A stretch of 64,000 bases of DNA. It comes from Pampus argenteus. Its lineage: Eukaryota; Chordata; Actinopteri; Scombriformes; Stromateidae. The notes below the pieces were generated by a model. The model was given only the letters and a program-made list of their open reading frames with translations. It did not search any database and had not been told where the DNA came from. Made by a program: the position numbers and the translations under genes. Position 1 is the stretch's first letter; every line of letters begins with the position of its first letter. Where the stretch lies: the NCBI GenBank assembly GCA_036937835.1, contig CM072870.1, positions 23,288,001 through 23,352,000 of the forward strand, given 5' to 3'. Shown here piece by piece: positions 11,784 through 24,631 of the stretch.

Positions 11784-13885
11784 CCAACGACTGAGGACAT
11801 ATTTAAGAAGAAGTAGACATTTGGGAAAGTTTTGAAAGCTTTAGAAAAGAGAGAATTTAAGTCAAGTGGAAACCCAACAAATCCCTCTAAATGTTTTAAA
11901 AGTGTTTTAAAATGCACAAACACATTTATTTAAAGTTTTTTCATATTTAAGCAAACTTTTTTTCTCCAGTTTCTTCTTTTCTGAGTGAAAGCTGAAAATG
12001 TCAAAGAGCTTCAGGCAAAAAAAAAAAAAAAAAAAAAATTTCATTGTTGTCCTCAGGTCTTTTTCTTTAACCCTTTACATGCTCAGTAAAGTAAACTCAT
12101 TAAACACTTTAACACTGGCCTCCAGCCAATGGGTGGGACTCAGGAAAAACGTGTCTAACAGCTTGAAAGTCACATAAGACGGCAGCTCTGACTTCTTGAT
12201 TCGTCTCAGGTGTTTTCTTTGCAGCGTGTGCTCAGTGAAAGTTAATGAAAGTCACTTTTTTTCTTCTTTCAAATGTTATTGATTATGTAATGTGTCATCC
12301 TGAAATAATACAGCTCAGCCAGGTGCAGATCAGATATCACACAACTTCTCTGTAGTTAATGATACTTTATTCAACAGATATTTGTGGCTATCTTGCATCA
12401 GTCTAAAACTTTAGAAGGAAAATGAATACTACAAAGAGTCTCTTGTCAGATCATTTTAATGATCAGTGATGATATGGACTATTTGCTCCTTGGTTTTGTG
12501 CATTTTGTTCATTTAACATTGTAAATAAATCAGTTACCGTATTAAATGGTTCAATGTTCTTTATTACTGTACCAAGTACTCACAGTATCATTGTTTTCAT
12601 TGTCATTGTTTGATATATTCATACACACATTCAAAAACTTCTCCTCTTTTCAGCTCATTCAAATTTCCATCTAAAGTTTGTATTTGTAGTGAATAAAAAT
12701 AGCTGTGATCCTTTTTTTTTGTCAGTTTTAGTGAAATCTGTCTGGTGAACCACTGGATGAATTGGCAGGAAATGAAAGATATCCGAGGATCCAGTTGAAC
12801 TGTGATCCCCTGACTTTATATCTAGTAGCATCATCAGGCATTTTCATTTTTCCAATACTGCTTTATGATAAAATACCTGCAACATTAATGACATTCCCAT
12901 CAGCCTCAGCTGTACTTTTCAATCAGCAGTAATTAACAAATGGTATTTATTTATAATTATTTAATTGCCTATTGCTGTGCTCGTTAGCTGTTAGTGTTGT
13001 TGTAGATTCTTATTCTCGTTATTTGTTTGACTTTTATTTCACCAGGATTTTCTCATAAGGTCAAAACCTTTTTTTTTTTCTGGGAAAAAGAAAATCAGCC
13101 CAAAATATGCATCAAAGAACAAACTAGTTGCACAAGAAAAGAGGAAAAGAAGAACAACAAAGAGTCCGAATCAGACAGCAAACAGGATGCAGGCGATAAT
13201 GTTTGAGCAGTTTGCTGGGTCAAGACTGATCATGTCTTACACTTTACAGGCATGCTTTTGCAGAAGATGCTCACTTGTATGCTAGTATTTTTAAGTCAAT
13301 AAATACTACTAATAACAGTAACAAAGATAATAATATTAATAAAGGAAGCTTGAGGTGAGAAGCTGCAGTCTCCCTCCACCTCCCTGTCAGCATTAAACTC
13401 GGTATTTGTTGAGGAATGTAGCGTGTGTGTGTTTGCTGAAGCGTGTGGGATCAGGAGTTATGAGCATGAGAGGCTGGAGAGAGAAACAGGAACAGATAGT
13501 TTGAGGCGTGTCTGCAGTTTGGGATTTATTGCAAACAATCATTTTCCATTAGCGCAGGCATAATTGCAGACTTGGTGTGAATGACAGGGTGCAGAAGAGT
13601 TTTTAACCCATCAAATTTCTGGCTGTGACGATGAATCATATCTACTCACAGATGTGTAACCGCTGTAGGTGATTCATCACTGACCTTTGAATCGGGGAGA
13701 AGAATCACACCATGCCATCGTGTTGTTCCCCAAGGCAAATAGAAATTCACTAACACGCCTTTGCCTGCACATAAACTCCTGCAGATACTCACCGTTTGCC
13801 AAAACAACATTCCAGTGCAGGTCTTCTTTTAATTTGCAGCGCTGAGAGACATGATGATAAAGTTTTGACCTTTAACTCTTGAGTC

Positions 13886-13980
13886 TGGTAAATGGACTGC
13901 ACTTATAAAGCGTCTTTCTAGTCTTCGGACTACTCAAAGTGCTTTACAATACATGTCAACATTCACCCATCTTTCATAAA
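13886..13980. repeat. Probable interspersed repeat fragment
   Basis: The stretch reads GGTAAATGGACTGCACTTAT, AAGCG, then GTCTTCGGACTACTCAAAG and GCTTTACAATACA. I recognise this from memory as a motif recurring in many fish genomes. There is no second copy in this window, so the call is not proven here. Confidence 0.4.
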
Positions 13981-14459
13981 AACATTAAAAAACCATTAAA
14001 CTAATGATTGAATTCACTGACTTGCATTTGAATCAATGTCTGGGTGTGTATTCAGGGTGTAGTCCCGTGTTCCCACCTCCTCCCCTCCTTACTACAGACA
14101 GGCTTGCACATGTTTCTTAAGTTACCTGACATGTCACAGTGAGTGCGTCTGTGTGTCTGTGCTGAAACTCTCATTTTTAAGATTTAGGAATAGGAAATGA
14201 GAATATTATGTAGGATATGCATTAAACATCCTGCAGCAACAAAATGTAAAATGTAGACGGTAGTTATCACTTTAGCATCAACGTTTAACTTTCTATTGTT
14301 TGGTATCATCGACCATCTTCTATATGTGTGTTCAGACAGTGTTGATATTTGTTTTAATAGTTTTTATTACTCTCACATTGGTTTTATTTATTTATATTTA
14401 CTTATTCTTACTATAATATTCCTTTTTTTCTGTCTATGACATGTATATAGATAAAGCTG

Positions 14460-15060
14460 AATTACCTTCATTTTGTCTTTAACTGATAGAAACTCCAAAA
14501 AAAGTGAAACCATGTTAAACCAGTTTTAGTGTCTTGCTCTACTTTTCTTCTATAAATCATCGTATGAACTTGCCCCAGCATATATGTCAGTTGCTGCCCA
14601 CATATTGCCATGCTAATAAAAAAAAAAACAGAGCTTCTGCCCTTTAGTCATCTGAAGAAAAACATCGTTACAGGTGGTGTCAGTGGCCAAAAACCTTTCA
14701 GCATTTCTTCTCTACTTCAGTTCAGTTATCTCAGTCCATCTATGTCTCATCATAGGAATCATAGTTTGGGTTTTACTGCACATTTACTGTATGGTTCCAC
14801 CTCAGCACTCATCAATCCTGTTTCCTGCAGCATCAGGCAGCTGTTTTCAGTGAACAAGCTCCGACAAACCCCACGTACACTACCTGCCAAGCTCTGAACA
14901 GCAGAAAAAGTTGAAGAAAACTGGTGAATAAAATGAAGATTTATCAGCTACAGAGACAGATGAAGTTGGAGGAGACCAAAACAGAGCTAAAAGTAGAGCG
15001 AATATTGGACTTAAAATCATCAGGTGGACACAAACACAACTCCAAATGAATGCTCAAGTT
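14460..15060. repeat. Probable degenerate interspersed repeat
   Basis: It contains a 95-codon frame (14610-14897) with no recognisable domain, followed by text such as CAGCTACAGAGACAGATGAA and TCATCAGGTGGACACAAAC. This resembles, from memory, a fish DNA-transposon remnant. No terminal repeats could be delimited. A search of a fish repeat library would settle it. Confidence 0.3.
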
Positions 15061-16194
15061 GATCTGTGTCTACTGTGTGCACAAAAGGCAACTGTAGGCT
15101 AACATGTTAGCCACAACAACTTTATAAGACAAGAAGCAGTCGATATTTTTCACGTTGTTCGTTTATAAAATATAAATGCATCTTCAAGGAGGAACTAAGA
15201 CACCTCCTCTCAACCACTGCTTTCTTGTAAATACCTAAGCAACCTCTGTGCTCCTCCTGTTTGAGCCGTTATAACCTTTAAAAAGAATATTCATATTTTC
15301 ACCGCCCTGTTATCACCTCCTAATCGGCTCTCACAGGTGAGCTGAGGGAAACACCTGTGTGAATACGCTCCACACCCATAAATGCACCCATGATGGGCCA
15401 GAATCAAGGGAGGAGTGCTGTTATTAATCCAACTTTTGAATGAAACCCCCTGTGCTGACTCACACTGTATCTCTGCATGTATAGACAGCTCACCTCTTTT
15501 TACTGTAACAGGAGAAACATGTTAATTGTTTAGTTTTGTTTTTTCACTGTCTGAGAGCCTGTCTCATCTTTTCAAGTCTTTGGCATTTTCAAGCCAAAAC
15601 AGTGTGTGTGTGTGTGTGTGTGTGAAGGGATAGTTTTGTTAAGCAAAAAGGTTAAAAGGGTGAAGGTAATGAGTCATGATGATAATTGTTCGTCTTCAGG
15701 GTGTGGCTGCATGTATGACATGGCTTTATGCAAATCACATCACCATTACTATTAAACCAAATGTTACACATCTTTTGATCAGTAAATCAATAATCTGTCA
15801 GTTTTATTATTGATGTAGAAACATAATAACATGTGGATTGATCGTCTCTGCACCACTTGCTCATCCAGGTGCAGGTATGGAGGTTACATTTCTTAGTGTT
15901 GAGATTGACACCGCACCCATGCATGAGAACAAAACCGGCTCCGCCTTTAAATGTTGAGCAAAGACTGTTTCCTAATGAGAAAGTCAGTATATTTCATCAG
16001 GTGCCAATAAAGCACAGCGTAAAGCACGTTTTAATTTAGTAAAATGGACCATGTGAACTAAAATAAAATTAATAAAGACCTTCAAATGGCACCACAAGTT
16101 TATGAAACAGCGCAGGTGTTGCTTTAAAAGACTTGGCTGCTGGTTTTCTATCGTTAGGTTAGATATACTGTAACTCCAGTTGATTTACTTAAAA

Positions 16195-16252
16195 AGCCTG
16201 ATATATCTCATTCCTCCGTCACCGCTGCTGGATGAATAAGATATATCAGGCT
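16195..16252. repeat. Inverted repeat / hairpin, 19-bp arms
   Basis: AGCCTGATATATCTCATTC at 16195-16213 is matched in inverse at 16234-16252 with one difference, leaving a 20-nt loop. On a minus-strand transcript the one difference would form a G-U pair. Confidence 0.8.
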
Positions 16253-16639
16253 CTAAAATATAGAGGCAATATATAGGCACATACAGTAATAACAAACAAT
16301 ACAATTTATTATGAAAAGACAATAAAAGTGATGAATAGTGATCCTGAAGCCTTGGAAAGTCCAGAGAAACGGCTGGTAAATTTAACCCTGCAGGAAGAGT
16401 CGTCTCATGATTAAGAGGTGACAAAAACAACCTGCCGTTACACATAGAAATACTGTATGTGCCCCGAGTACAGCACAGATATTATTTATCTGCTGGCACC
16501 AAATGAAAAAAGGTTCCAACCACAAACCACAAGACACACTGACACAAGTAGAAACATACACACGGAGAGGCTTTGACAGCTATAAATATTTAATAAAGCA
16601 TCATGGTTGAACTTAGAAGACGAGAGGGAGCAATGAGAA

Positions 16640-16750
16640 AGAGAGAATGTGTGAGTGTGTGTGTGCGTGTGTGTGTGTGTTGCACCTGTGCAGGTGTATG
16701 TGTGTGTGTGTGTGTTGCACCTGTGCAGGTGTATGTGTGTGTGTGAGAGA
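16640..16750. repeat. Composite GT repeat with two copies of an inverted E-box unit
   Basis: GT tracts alternate with two identical copies of TTGCACCTGTGCAGGTGTA (about 16680-16698 and 16714-16732). Each copy holds CACCTG and CAGGTG two bases apart, i.e. two facing E-boxes. Confidence 0.85.
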
Positions 16751-16954
16751 GAGAGAATAAGACAAAGGTGAGATTCATTCAGTGTCTGAAGGACTTTGCA
16801 CCAAAAGGTGAAAGAGGCCACAGATCAGCCATGTTTATTACAAGAAAACTTTACATCCAAAGATGCTGTCGCTGAATATGACTTTGTGTCTGTCTGCTGT
16901 ACCTGTGCAGCAGGGTGACATGGATATGCCTCCTGGGGGTATGAAGAGAGAGCC

Positions 16955-17010
16955 ATGGGGGAGGTGGGGAGGTGGGGAGGTGGGAGGAGGCGGTGAATGG
17001 GTGGGGAGGG
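16955..17010 (+). repeat. G-rich tract with G-quadruplex potential
   Basis: Repeated GGGGAGGT units give at least five runs of three to five guanines separated by four-base spacers or less (GGGGGAGGTGGGGAGGTGGG and onward). The pattern meets the usual G-quadruplex motif on the plus strand. Any role is unknown. Confidence 0.75.
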
Positions 17011-17109
17011 GCTGTCACATGACACCTGAACCAATGTGGGTCACTGGTCTGTGTCTCCACCTCTGGTACACAGAGGAAGTCTTTCAGTCCTAACGTTACA
17101 GAGGAGATC

Positions 17110-17340
17110 GTCCCTGATGGATTAAAGCAGAGTTTTCACTAAGTAGTAACAAAGTACTTTTACTCAAGTACTATACTTAAATACAAATTCAAGATATATT
17201 TGATGCTACTTTATACTTACAGAGGCCAATATTGTACTTTTTACTTCACTACATACTGCATACTGTGTACTTTTGATACTTTAAGTACATTTTGTTGAAA
17301 TACTTTTACTTAAGCAAATTAATAGGCTGCTTGTAGGGAT
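17110..17340. repeat. Probable interspersed repeat rich in ACTTTTACTCAAGTAC motifs
   Basis: Contains AGTACTTTTACTCAAGTACT, ACTTTATACTTACAGAGG and TACTTTTTACTTCACTACA. A related, reversed and more diverged stretch lies at 45810-46130 (AAAGTAAAAGTCCTGCATTT and onward). From memory, this is an abundant percomorph repeat. Confidence 0.45.
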
Positions 17341-17414
17341 GTAAAACACTGATATATGATGATGGTCAGCAGTAATATAAAACATGCAAAATCAGTGGTA
17401 TGGTCCTTTATTAC

Positions 17415-17830
17415 TTTAAAGGTATAGTTCAATATTTTGGGAAAGTTCAAAAATACTCCTACGCTTGGAAAGAGCAACGTTTATGTTGCATAAACAACAT
17501 AATGAAGCAACTGAAATTATATTTTCAGTAAACGTAACCAGAAGATTGAATTAAACAAACCTCAAAAACTGATAGTTAAATGTTTTTACCTTTTTACACG
17601 TCGACCAGTTCTCTAAATATTATTACATAAGGACTTTTTTACAATTAAAAATCTGCTTGTATCTTATTTGTTTAATGTTCAAATATACGTAACTGTTCCT
17701 GACTGCTGGCTAACGTTTCCCCCTGTTTTCAGTCTTTATGCTAAGCTAGGCTAACTATGTCCATGACTCCAGTGCTACACCTGATAAGTTTGGTGTCATT
17801 CCTCTCGTCCCACTCTCAGAAATAAATTTG
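17415..17830. repeat. Diverged copy of the inverted-repeat element found in the irf4 3' UTR
   Basis: The left end AAAGGTATAGTTCAATATTT is close to the reverse complement of the right end of the copy at 52720-53040. The inner text CAGTCTTTATGCTAAGCTA matches that copy's CAGTCTTTGCACTAAGATG, and the right end keeps CCACTCTCAGAAA. Confidence 0.5.
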
Positions 17831-18008
17831 TTTTGTGTTTTTAATGTATGAATGATAGAATATGAATATGTTTGAGATGCAGAATAAAAAAAATCATAGC
17901 TGTACCATCGTACCATGTTGATCTTCTTGTGTTTTTATGGGCCCAAAACAGAAAGTTTGACTATGAGCCAACTCTGGTATGTGACTGGGTGTGGCTGGCA
18001 GACTGTAG

Positions 18009-18044
<36 letters not shown>

Positions 18045-18599
18045 CTCTATCATAATCTTGGCTGCAGGTTTTGAATCTCAAGGTCACTCCTGCAGCTGCT
18101 TCACATCAACACTCACATTAATCTATCATCCTCCTTTCATACATTCAGAAGTGAATCTTTGCTTTACACACAATCACAGTGACTTCTAGTGTATTTGTTG
18201 CCTTGTTACATTGCTGATGGTTTAATTAACAGAACCAGACTGATCCTGTGGTCGTTTGACGCCCCCGCGCGGCTGACGAGCATCACATCATCCAAAAAGC
18301 CACTGAAATCCCTCTATTGTCTCCTCAAACCAGTAACGAATACAGGACTGTTTATTATATGTGCAAAACAAATAAAAAAAAAATCATATGACGCAAAACA
18401 GCGTCCGTGGGACGATCAGCAAACGCAGGAGCAACATCTCCACTTGATAAATCATCTGGAATCGATGGAGAATGTGAATAATTGAGGACTGAGTAATTCT
18501 AACAAGCTTTATGATCAGGGGAGAGTGCAGAGGCTGCACAAAGGGGATCATTGTTGCCTGCAGATGCCCGTCAGTGGTGCAGTCGCCCTTTGAAGACTC

Positions 18600-19278
18600 T
18601 CCAATCACAGCCATAGCGCGACCGGGGGAGGGCGGGGTTTGGTCGCCCCCCTCCATCTCTGCTCCAAGCCCCACTTTGGCACCGTGTCCCATTGACTACC
18701 GAGCAGCGTTTTCCACACCGTCTCTGAGCTGAGAGTGTTTGGATCAGAGAAGTGACGCGCAGCTCCAGGAGGTCACCGTTAGGACAGGTATGAGACCTGT
18801 GGCGCTCATGATGAAGGACCAGTAGATGTTTAGATGATCCCAGTCTGCATGTAGCTCCATATTGCACTGATACAACCTGCAGGCCTGGCACCGCTCAGCT
18901 CCACATGGATGGATCCCTCTGTGGCAGCTGTACTCATGGAATATGAAGCTCCTGCTGGAGAGCATGCCTGCCTGTACGAGTCCTCTCCGCTCCGGGAGCC
19001 CCTCCGCTGCCCTCTCCTCCTGACACTGCCTCTCTACTCGGACATCCCCTGGTCGCTTGGAGCAGCCTGGCCATGAGGGTGACTGCTCGGTGATTTGGTG
19101 CGCCTGCACGGACCGGACACCCCCGTTTTTGCCTCATCTTTTGTTGGCTACACACAGGATTTATCTGCGCTGTGGGCTTCCTTTGTGTCAAAGGGCTTAA
19201 CGCATCGGACGGCAGCTGAGCGGGCGCTCTGCTGCACCCGCTGTTGCGCGCAGCTGCTCTGTTTGGGGCCGGGCCGTG
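18600..19278 (+). promoter_or_regulatory. GC-rich slc22a23 promoter and 5' UTR region
   Basis: Composition changes from AT-rich to GC- and CpG-rich around 18.6 kb, and stays so through exon 1. A GC-box-like GGGAGGGCGGGG lies near 18625-18640. A long antisense frame across this region reflects the GC bias, not a gene. The start of transcription cannot be fixed from sequence alone. Confidence 0.45.
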
Positions 19279-19812
19279 ATGGCAGGCGGCCGGCCGGAGG
19301 CGCAGGACCACCCGCCCGAGAACGGCTTCACCCCGCTGGAGCACCCAGCACCCCGGCTGCTGCCGCACATTGACAGCTCGGTTCTGCCTTCTCTCGGGGG
19401 GTTTGGGAAACACCAGAAGCAGCTCGTGGTCCTGACCTGGATACCGGCATTGTTCATCGGCTTTAGCCAGTTTTCGGATTATTTCCTCCTGGCGCAGCCC
19501 AATGGCACGTGCGTGCAACCATTGGCGAATGAGAGTAACTGGACAGTGGCACCGGCGCCGGTGACCGTCACCAGCGGGGCGCCAGGCAACGGCACCGGGG
19601 AGGGATACATGCTGTGTGCCTGCAAGGAGTGGAGGCTGGAGCTGCACACGGGACTTAGTCAGAATGTTGTTACCAAGGTAACGAGTGAGCAGAAAGGCCC
19701 ACAGAGAGGGAAAAAACCCCTCTGTTCACCATCATCATCCTCACCATCCTGTACCTTCATCAGTTTATAGCAGAGATACAACTATGAACATACTGACCTC
19801 AGCATGAGAGGC

Positions 19813-19843
<31 letters not shown>

Positions 19844-22800
19844 ACAGATATATAATCCATAACACAATATTAATAGAGATATTTTCAACGTTGATAAAAC
19901 GCCATATGTGACATAAACGCCAAATCGCACCTGAAGTATTCAAATTGATGCTCGATGCAGTGAAATGAACAGTGAACTGTGTTCTGCTCGGATCTATTAG
20001 ATCAGACACTAGTTTGGCTAACTAAAAGCTCCAGGCTCACTGTGTGTCAACTGGTTTCTGATCATTTTACTGAAAATCTGATGTTGTTGAGCATTTCTTT
20101 CTACATATGCAACAATGGACATTATTATGCTGCAGCTTTTACTCTTCGGTGAAGAGTAAAAGCTGCCTCTATTCAACCACCAGACCAGGTCCAAAGGTGA
20201 TGCATAGGGTTGAGCTTTCAGGGCTGAAACAGAAAGGACTTTCGAACTGTTGCCACAAAGTTAGAAGCAAACTATGTCTAAAATATCATTAAGAATTTCC
20301 TTTATTGAGACAGTAGGGCTACAACTAATGAATATTTATATTATTGACTAATCATGTGGTCTATAAATCATCAGAAAACTGATAAATGTCCATCAAAATA
20401 TGCAAGAGTTTGTCGGACCAACAGTCTAAAACCCGTCTGGCTGTGAGTCTTCAACACCACTTCAGGACCAAAGTCATCAGTCATAACTAATAATCGCCCC
20501 CTTCGATCCTCCCTCTGTGCTCCTCTGCTCCGTCGGGGGCTCAGTGGTGGTTCTGTAAATCATTGTTAAACACCAGCTCTGTTTTCAGTCGGTCTGTTGG
20601 GCTTTTATAGATATTTTCAGGGTCACACAACAAATAAAAAGTACACATGGTGCTTCCACATGTGCCCTTGGCTGAGTTACAGATGCTGAGAGCTGCAGCG
20701 CTGTGTGCACTGACCCATGGGGCTTAAAGGAAAGCGTGGAAAACTATTGATTTCTGTTATCAACGAGACGCGGCCACCTTCACACACATGCTGCCCTCTC
20801 TCTGTCACACACACACACACACACACTCTTGTCTTTTTTTGCTCAAGATGTACAACCAGTTTGAATATTTCGGGGTTTGTAGCATGTGTGCACACTCATC
20901 AGCCTTCATGAATTATCAGACTTGTGATGGGAGGTGCCCACGTTTCTTTTTGTTCTGCTGCTGATGTTTAATTCCCTTTTATCTTGTTGTGGGTGGTTTT
21001 CTCTGAACAGTTGACTAATGCTCTTCTCTCTTCTTCTCTCTTCTTCTCTCGTCTTTGTCTGTGTTTCAGTGGAACCTGGTGTGCGACTCCGCCTGGAAGG
21101 TGCACATTGCCAAGTTCTCTTTGCTGGTGGGCTCCATATTTGGATACCTAGTGATGGGTGTCATGGCTGACTGGTATGCTGCATCCTCCGTTTCCCTTTT
21201 GTGCCTCATACAGCTTGTGTTAGATTATAGAGCTATAAAGGGCTAGTTCACCCAAATGACAAAAAAACACCCTAAAATACTATTTACTCATTTACTTGTT
21301 TAGGCATCTATCCATGCATAGTTTGGATTTTATTGTCACGTTTTCATCAGTCTTTGAGATTTCTGTTTCCAGCCAATACAACGGAGGCACGTGGAGTTTT
21401 ATTTGTTTTGTTTATGCTACATTCACATCATATCAGGCTTATTGTAATTACAAATTTCTGACTTTCGCCAACTTCCAAGGTGTATTTACAACTTGGAACA
21501 TGTTTCTGATGTATCCAACTAATTTCTTCACAATATAATACAAATACAGCGATTTCTGAGACCTCGTTGTCAACACTTTTTAAAGTAGGAAGTACTTCTA
21601 ATGAAAAGTATTAGAAGTACAACAGTACCACAAATATCACTCCATTCACCAAGTGGGCTGGAAGCAGAAATACAGATTGTTGCATAAATAGAAGCAAAAC
21701 TATTTTACAGCTGTGAGAAAAGTGTTAAAATATGTCTTTGTTTAATTGTGTGAACTGACCCTTTATGTTCATTGTTGTCACGTCTGCATCCTGAGCTTCC
21801 TCGTGGGAAAAAAAGTCCATGCATTGTGTTTAGGAATTAGTAACTATGGAAACGATGTAAAGAAACGTGTCGGCCAGTGAGGCCTCAGCTCTGACCCACT
21901 GACCCACTGACCCCCCTCGAACCAGGAAGTCAGAAGGAAACAATGACTTTGAACACTTTGCCACATCTTTCTCTTTCTTCTTCTTCTTCTCTGTTTTTCG
22001 AAGGTTTGGTCGACACCCGGTGTTGATTCTGTCGGTGCTGTTCATGCTGGTGTTTGGTCTGAGTGTTGCCTTCTCTGTAAATGTCACCATGTTCAGCACC
22101 TTGCGCTTCTTTGAGGGTTTCTGCTTGGCGGGCCTCGCTCTCTCCCTCTACGTGCTCAGTAAGTACATGTCTGTCTGCCTTTCTTCTGCTTTGCTGCCAC
22201 CGTATTTCCCCAGTTTCACTCTGTCTTTGTGTTTATTCACTCTGATGATGATGCATTAGGAGCACTAGAAGAGAAAAAACATTTTAGATGGGAGAAAAAG
22301 AAGGCTGTTTTCTTGAAAAACTTGCATTATCGTGACAACAATCCTTGCTGTTAATATTTATGCTTTGAATATCACCATTCAAGCATAATGTGTTTATTAT
22401 TATAGCTTTTGCTTCTTCTTTTTTTGGCATTTTTTCTTATTTTCTAATGTTTTTTTTGGTTAGACATGACATATTTATAAAGAATAGTGGACTGTGAGCG
22501 CTGTGCTGTATTTTATAATATATTAAAATGTCATCAATCAAAATCATAATAGCTATCATTTAATCTGTGGGAGTAGAAGAGAGAGCGTGTCGTGTGCAGT
22601 GGTGATCCGACTCGAGACCTGAAACTACTGTATATCATCACTTTATTTCATCCACTGACTGCATTAAATATGATTGGCTCAGGCAGCTCAACAGTCCAAA
22701 AGAAACAAATATTTAATCCACATTTACAGGGACCAGAGAATATTTTCCTCCTCGTTTCTTCTGCTGCTCCTTAAAAGAGCCGCAGGACAACATGTTCAAA

Positions 22801-24595
22801 ATGACGCATTATGGCTGACAGCGTCCCACAGCGCTGTCCCCCCTCTCCCTGCTGCTGTCCCCCCCTCTCTCTCTCTCTCACCCTCTCGTCGGCCTCTTCT
22901 CTCTTTCAGGCCAGTGAGAGATTAGTCATACATTATGTGTGCAGCGAGTCAGACTTTGAGTCGAGGTGGCGGAGCGGCTTCGGGGTTCCACATGAATCTA
23001 AAAACAAACAAACAAAATGGACGTCTGAGAGTCAGTTTGCCAAACATAATATCTATGAGGGGAATCCATCTTTCTGCATCTCACTTGTTTGTGTGTTCAG
23101 TGTTGACAGTGACAGTAGCTGTGTGTGTGTGTATGTGTGTGTGTTGTGTGTATTTGTGTGAGAGAACAGATTGTATGCACACACCTTGAAGTGCAACAAA
23201 AAGGTGTTTGTGGAGTGTGTGAGGTATATATACATACAGCAGATCTGTCTTTAAAGTCAACTCTCACTATGATGACAGATAATAGAAAGATGTAGAACAA
23301 CAGCAGCACAGAATACCATGAAGAAGCTTCCAATAATCACATCGTCAATACATAGAAACACATGAGCTGCAAGAACCTGCAACTTTATTACTCTAAAGCA
23401 AGACGACACAGATGGAGAGCGGACACTGAATATGAAATTCATCATTACTGTTTGTCAGTATCTGTGACATATTAGCGATGTGAAATGAAAATATTAGTAT
23501 GCAGTTGAAGTGCTGACGTTCAGGTTTAATTTAATGCTGCTCACGTCCACAACAGACAAACAGAAAAACAATAAAAAACTCAGTTATGTGCTCATCATCC
23601 TGCTAGTTATGATAATACTGTCGTTAGCAAGTTAATGCAACACTAGAAACAAACAGCGTAAGCAGACCGTCAGGTAAACTAAAGACGAGCAGTAAACACA
23701 CACCGTCCCCCTGAAGTCAGAAACATGTTTCAATCCAGTTGAATGTTTGAGCTTCACTGTGCAGAATAATGTGCGTTAATAATAAAATATTTGCATATTG
23801 ATGCATAAGATTTTAGAGGTTTTATTGAGGGAGAAGAAGGACGTGTTATTTGAAGGATTTTTAGGTGACTGAACATGTGAAATAAAACATGTGAATGTGT
23901 GAATGTGTGAAGTCTTTTCTCTGGTGATGCTCCGCCAGACTTACACTTTGCTTTCATGCTTGTTTCAGGGTTTTTTTGCCTCCAGCAGGTGAAACACATC
24001 AGATGTATTGAGGTCATGTGACTAATTTGGCCAGTCAAGAACCAACTATTGTCGGGCCTCATAAACTCTGTTTGGTTTCCTTGTGTTGTGCTAAAACTGG
24101 AGGACTATGTGTGTTTGTGAACATCTTCAGATTTAGGTTGAAAATCAGCATTTTAATCCCACAGTGAGTCACGCTTCATTTCACAGTCAATAATCTGTAA
24201 TACAGACATAAAACAAGCCAGTCACATAAAAACTGGACAGAAATAATTACTGTTACATCTGTTCGGCAGCTGAGTGCTGAATAGACCGCAGCAGGAAGCA
24301 GATCCCAAACACAAAGACATGCATGTAGCACGCGTGTGCTGTATTATGGATGATTGTACAGTATGTGCATGTATGTGTTCCTGGTTGCAGCCTTTTCTTT
24401 TATCTTCTGCCACTTTGAAAGCTGAATTTCTATTTCTGAATCCGGCAGCTTTCCCCCTAACGGCACTCATAACCCTCACATGTTCATTTTCTCAAGGCTC
24501 ATTTGAAATCTCTCATCATTTTGTTATCTCGCTGCAGCACACAGCACTTAATAAACGCCACCGAATCTTTGGTTTGTTCTGCTAATATCAATGTG

Positions 24596-24631
<36 letters not shown>

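Larger units (their letters stand above)
11784..18600. other. Gene-free region between dsp and slc22a23 (divergent promoters)
   Basis: No exon with family similarity or long open frame was found on either strand. It holds simple repeats (poly-A at 12020-12039, GT at 15602-15624, CA at 18012-18041), several likely transposon fragments (near 13.9, 14.5-15.1, 17.1 and 17.4-17.8 kb), a hairpin at 16195-16252, a GT/E-box repeat at 16640-16750 and a G-rich tract at 16955-17010. Both flanking genes are transcribed away from it, so it may carry regulatory DNA for either one. Confidence 0.7.

Noticed and set aside
14610..14897. 95-codon plus-strand frame
   Set aside because: No family similarity, low-quality composition and position inside a likely repeat. 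Kept only as a repeat candidate.
16863..17093. 76-codon frame rich in Gly and Trp
   Set aside because: It is the translation of the GGGGAGGT tract, not a protein.
18934..19647. 237-codon open frame on the minus strand
   Set aside because: It lies antisense to slc22a23 exon 1 in GC-rich DNA, has no recognisable domain and is Arg/Ala/Gln-rich as expected from a shadow frame.
21296..21538. 80-codon frame with hydrophobic residues, in slc22a23 intron 2
   Set aside because: The slc22a23 protein is complete without it, the phases do not fit, and no family match was seen.
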